From Brachynemurus nebulosus (Eukaryota; Arthropoda; Insecta; Neuroptera; Myrmeleontidae), in NCBI GenBank assembly GCA_035578155.1, contig JAPWDM010000013.1, positions 10,875,527 through 10,939,526 on the forward strand: a stretch of DNA of 64,000 nucleotides. The letters are read 5' to 3'. Shown here piece after piece: positions 60,940-64,000 of the stretch; within the stretch, counting starts at the first letter, position 1, and each line of letters begins with the position of its first letter. The notes beneath the pieces are model-generated. The model worked only from the letters and a program-made list of their open reading frames with translations. It searched no databases and was not told the DNA's origin. Both the position numbers and the translations under genes were made by a program.

Positions 60940-61011
60940 GATCCAATGGTTTGTCTAAATATGGCTACGGTTACGGATGCTACACCGCTGCTGCACCACA
61001 TTCTGGCATGG
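60940..61011 (+). CDS. Candidate internal exon, Gly/Tyr-rich peptide
   Basis: A CTCTAG acceptor (60934-60939) and a consensus GTAAGT donor (61012) bracket 72 bases reading SNGLSKYGYGYGCYTAAAPH then SGM. The segment is much richer in GC than the flanks, and the alternating KYGYGYG resembles low-complexity parts of insect cuticle, eggshell or RNA-binding proteins. No domain is recognisable. It could be an exon of a gene with very large introns, or a fortuitous GC-richer patch. Confidence 0.3.
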
Positions 61012-61012
61012 T

Positions 61013-62792
61013 AAGTGTTAATAATGTCTCATAAAGTGCAATTACCAGTGACAAGTTAAACGTACAACTGTTGACATTCGGTACATAATATACTTGATTC
61101 GTGGCAAGACGAGGCCAATAATGTGCATTGATCCTGCTGTGAGGCATCTTCTTCATCTGTTCTATCTATGATTGTGTATACACACTTCGTAGATATATCT
61201 TAGATAATTTTTTTCCGCTATTTTTCGCTTCACGTAAATGCATATGTGTATGTTCGATCACCTGCAGTTTGTAGCTTTAAATTTATTAAACTCCCGATTT
61301 ATAATGTGCACGCATATAGCTTCAATATACTAGACAAGTTGGTGTACATAGAGGAAAACGAGGGTACAGTACCGTGAAGAAAGTTTGGGAACACGTAAAG
61401 GATTCTATTGAAAAGGTTTTCGATAATTTTTTGGTTCTGGTATTTTGCTACAGTTAGATTTCAACTAAAAGAAAATTTAACTAAGAGACATTTCTACTCT
61501 TTGTTTTAGTGTGATAATCTCACTGAACCGATGCTGTTACTCTTCCAAAAATTTTGTACCAGGACTGTATTTAATCGATATAAATTTGAAATAATTCTAG
61601 TAAATTCATTTATTTATATTATATTTCACAAGAGACGAGTCGCTTAAAGTAAATATACCTTTTGAAATTCAGTGTAAAAATTGGAAACTCTATCGCGCCC
61701 AACAGGACAAAACATAGTTCCCAATTTCGAAAAGAAATAAGAAAAAGCAGCTCTCATTATTCCTTCAAAAAACTGCTTAGAATTACACTAAAATTTACTT
61801 TTCTGATGTGTTCGAAACTCAGTAATTGAAGATTCCCAATATTTGTGTCTCAGTGAGGAGAACGCCTCACAAGAACATAAAATTTGAGACGAGGAACCAT
61901 CCTCTAAGCTGCACTCGCCACAAATAAAATCTTTTTCTGGTGAAAAAATATTACTCCCAAGATGCTTTTTCAGGACATTATGCGCAGTGAAAAATCTGTT
62001 AGAAAACTCAATTTTAGCCCTTTCTACCCAACGTAATTTTTTCCCCTTTTAAAAGTGGGAGACTAAAACCACTCGGGTATGTTGAGCCATTAAATTTTGC
62101 TCTCTTTATATTTAAAAAATATAAGAAACATGTAGAGGGTGGGAGTGCCGTGAAGAAGTGATATGCGCATCGTAGAAATTCTTAAAATAATACCTAAATG
62201 GCCTCTTTGATATGCTGTAACTAAATTTACTGAAAATTGAAGCCACTAAATCTTTTTTCTTGGCCAGTTGAACCAGCTCTACCAACAAATCAAGCTGATT
62301 CACTCTTGTGAAATCGTTTATAAAATTTTAAATACATTTAAATGTCCAATAAATTAATAGAGAACATATTATAGAAATGTCATCTATCCTACACATATAC
62401 AATTAGAACTAATAAATACTCTATACAATGGAATCAAATAAAAAGTTAGATGTGTCAATATTTTATATTTTACTGTTCATTTAGAAATATTGCTTCGGAT
62501 TTATTTTTATTATCGTCACCGCTGTCACAACTAATTTTCTCGCCGGAAAAGTAATCATACGACTCATCCAGTTATATGAAATTTTCATTTACGAGTATCT
62601 TTAAAACTCACTGGTCCTTCGAGCCGGATCCTTTACACTGAACACTAACAACTGGAGCAAATACGCGTAGAACTTGACCGATTTTGATTTGATGAACTAC
62701 TTTTTGACGAATTTAATCTGCAAAACGTTTAAAATGTGATAAATTATCTATAATTATAATACAACCGCATGAGTGATCGGGTTTAACAATAT
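61013..62792. other. No gene seen
   Basis: AT-rich with no inverted repeat pairs or coding frames noticed. Confidence 0.5.
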
Positions 62793-62796
62793 TTAA

Positions 62797-63698
62797 CCCT
62801 AGAATCATACGTTGGTCTACGAGAAACGTTAATCATACATCGACGTCGTTTTGACGGATGGTGCAAAAAACATTTTTTTTACATAACAATACTACAAAAG
62901 CGAACAAAATATTTAAAAAAATGGATTTGGAAAAATTTCTTAATGTAGGTAAATATTTATTAATTTTTTTAATCTTTTTATCAAAGCATATTTCCATTAT
63001 AAAAATTAAAGAATAGATGAATACATCAATTGTATCATAAAACATGTGTTTCAAATAATTAATTTATGAACTATTATGAGTCAGTGCACATGTGTGACTT
63101 TACAGAATGTGAAATTTCTCAGTCATAAATATTCCTATAGATATGTAGTTATTTCCCCATTAGGCACATTTGTAAATTTTCTAAAATTTGTTAGTAATTT
63201 TTCGAATATGATCTCAAAAAATAAAAAAAATTAAAATATTTTCCACAAAATAAATTTTTAATCTTTTATTAAGTCACTTGAAACGCATTCTTTAGTTTTC
63301 GATTCAATGTATTAAAACTTCAGTATTATGTCGTCTCTATAAGTCAAACAGCTGTAATCATCTTTCACATTATCATAATCATTGAATAAATTAATTATAA
63401 CATGCATATCTTTAATAAATTTTAGAAAAATTAGGAAAACTTTTATATGTGAAGTACAAAATCTTTAAAAAAAAAAAAAAACATTGCGTAATCATACATC
63501 GATGTTCTTTTGACGGACACTATTTCAATACAAACAAAACGACAATGACTATAAACAAAATAAATACGTCTTATGTGTTATAACAACAAATAAACTAGAT
63601 AACAGAAATCTCACAGTAAGCAGGTACCGACAAGTTGTAGTATTGGAGCAGGTAGAGAAGTTCGTTCGTCGTTTTGACGTATACGTATGATTCTAGGG
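62797..63698. mobile_element. piggyBac-like non-autonomous element
   Basis: TTAA at 62793-62796 and 63699-63702 flanks a perfect 16-base TIR, CCCTAGAATCATACGT. A subterminal motif AATCATACATCGACGTCGTT, with TTTTGACGGA following, recurs at 62831 and 63490. The interior is AT-rich without a recognisable frame. Confidence 0.85.
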
Positions 63699-64000
63699 TT
63701 AATTTTGGTTATTATTAACTTTTCTTGTACATAGTATACATTTATGCTAATATATCAATATCAGTGTCAAATTTGTATGTTTATCGAAGAGGTATAAATT
63801 TTTATTAATCATATCATTTGGTTAAAATCAGAAGAAGACCGCAGTCGTCAGTAATTTATGGGAAAACGATTGGTACGAAAATAGAAGCTGTAGGTATTGT
63901 CTTCCATTTTTGATGTTTGACGGTGCTTAACAAAATTCGCAACAGATGCTTATTTCAAATAATTTAAATTTATATCGTATAGTCACCGTAAGGGATATGG

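Overview
The window looks like non-coding, transposon-packed DNA from an insect nuclear genome. It is strongly AT-rich. Long (TA)n arrays are common, and so are pieces of eukaryotic cut-and-paste transposons. The only gene that can be read end to end has five exons separated by 57-71 base GT-AG introns. There are no bacterial-style operons, ribosome binding sites, CRISPR arrays, rRNA genes or convincing tRNA genes. The order of insect is uncertain. The protease resembles hymenopteran chymotrypsins (Gly189/Asp226 in the specificity pocket), which is a weak pointer to a wasp, bee or ant.

Gene content is sparse. A complete S1-family serine protease (261 residues) lies on the minus strand at 20755-21786. 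A convincing 3' terminal exon of an unidentified gene is at 29194-29274 on the plus strand. Two further candidate internal exons (57855-57974, 60940-61011) rest only on splice-site and coding-frame appearance.

Most of the window is explained by mobile elements, many with terminal inverted repeats (TIRs) and target-site duplications (TSDs) that I could locate to the base. TA-flanked Tc1/mariner/pogo-type elements are at 2050-3023, 7560-8302, 15386-15920, 22625-23214, 29743-30630, 34392-35657, 37117-37730, 39707-40218, 44050-44528 and 46350-46939. PIF/Harbinger-type elements with TTA or TAA duplications are at 24890-26321, 41288-41453, 47597-48784 (with 47689-48450 nested inside) and 54780-55230. 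piggyBac-type elements with TTAA are at 49622-49890 and 62797-63698. hAT-type elements are at 17791-18041, 31673-32040 and 38788-39025, with a weaker case at 27311-27473. Decayed transposase pieces survive in several: a pogo-type C-terminal zinc-binding segment, the Tc1 DDE end, a mariner helix-turn-helix, the N-terminal part of a HARBI1-like nuclease, and a MADF DNA-binding domain.

A family present four times (120-654, 19723-20180, 37071-38194, 43503-43919) has no TIR or TSD. It carries a (TA)n core, a 12-base subterminal inverted repeat and a short 3' hairpin. A paralogous empty site at about 5540-5830 shows that it is mobile. Its architecture fits a non-autonomous Helentron-like (HINE/DINE-1-type) element. 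Related sequence with a roughly 120-base minisatellite core instead of (TA)n occurs at 45657-47069 and 53157-53642.

The remaining stretches are AT-rich DNA with microsatellites, tandem duplications, a roughly 185-base satellite (26424-27055) and perfect hairpins. I see no undescribed multi-gene system. The points most worth following are the Helentron-like family, the split Harbinger gene set with its dated nested insertion, and the pogo-like pair with iterated terminal motifs.
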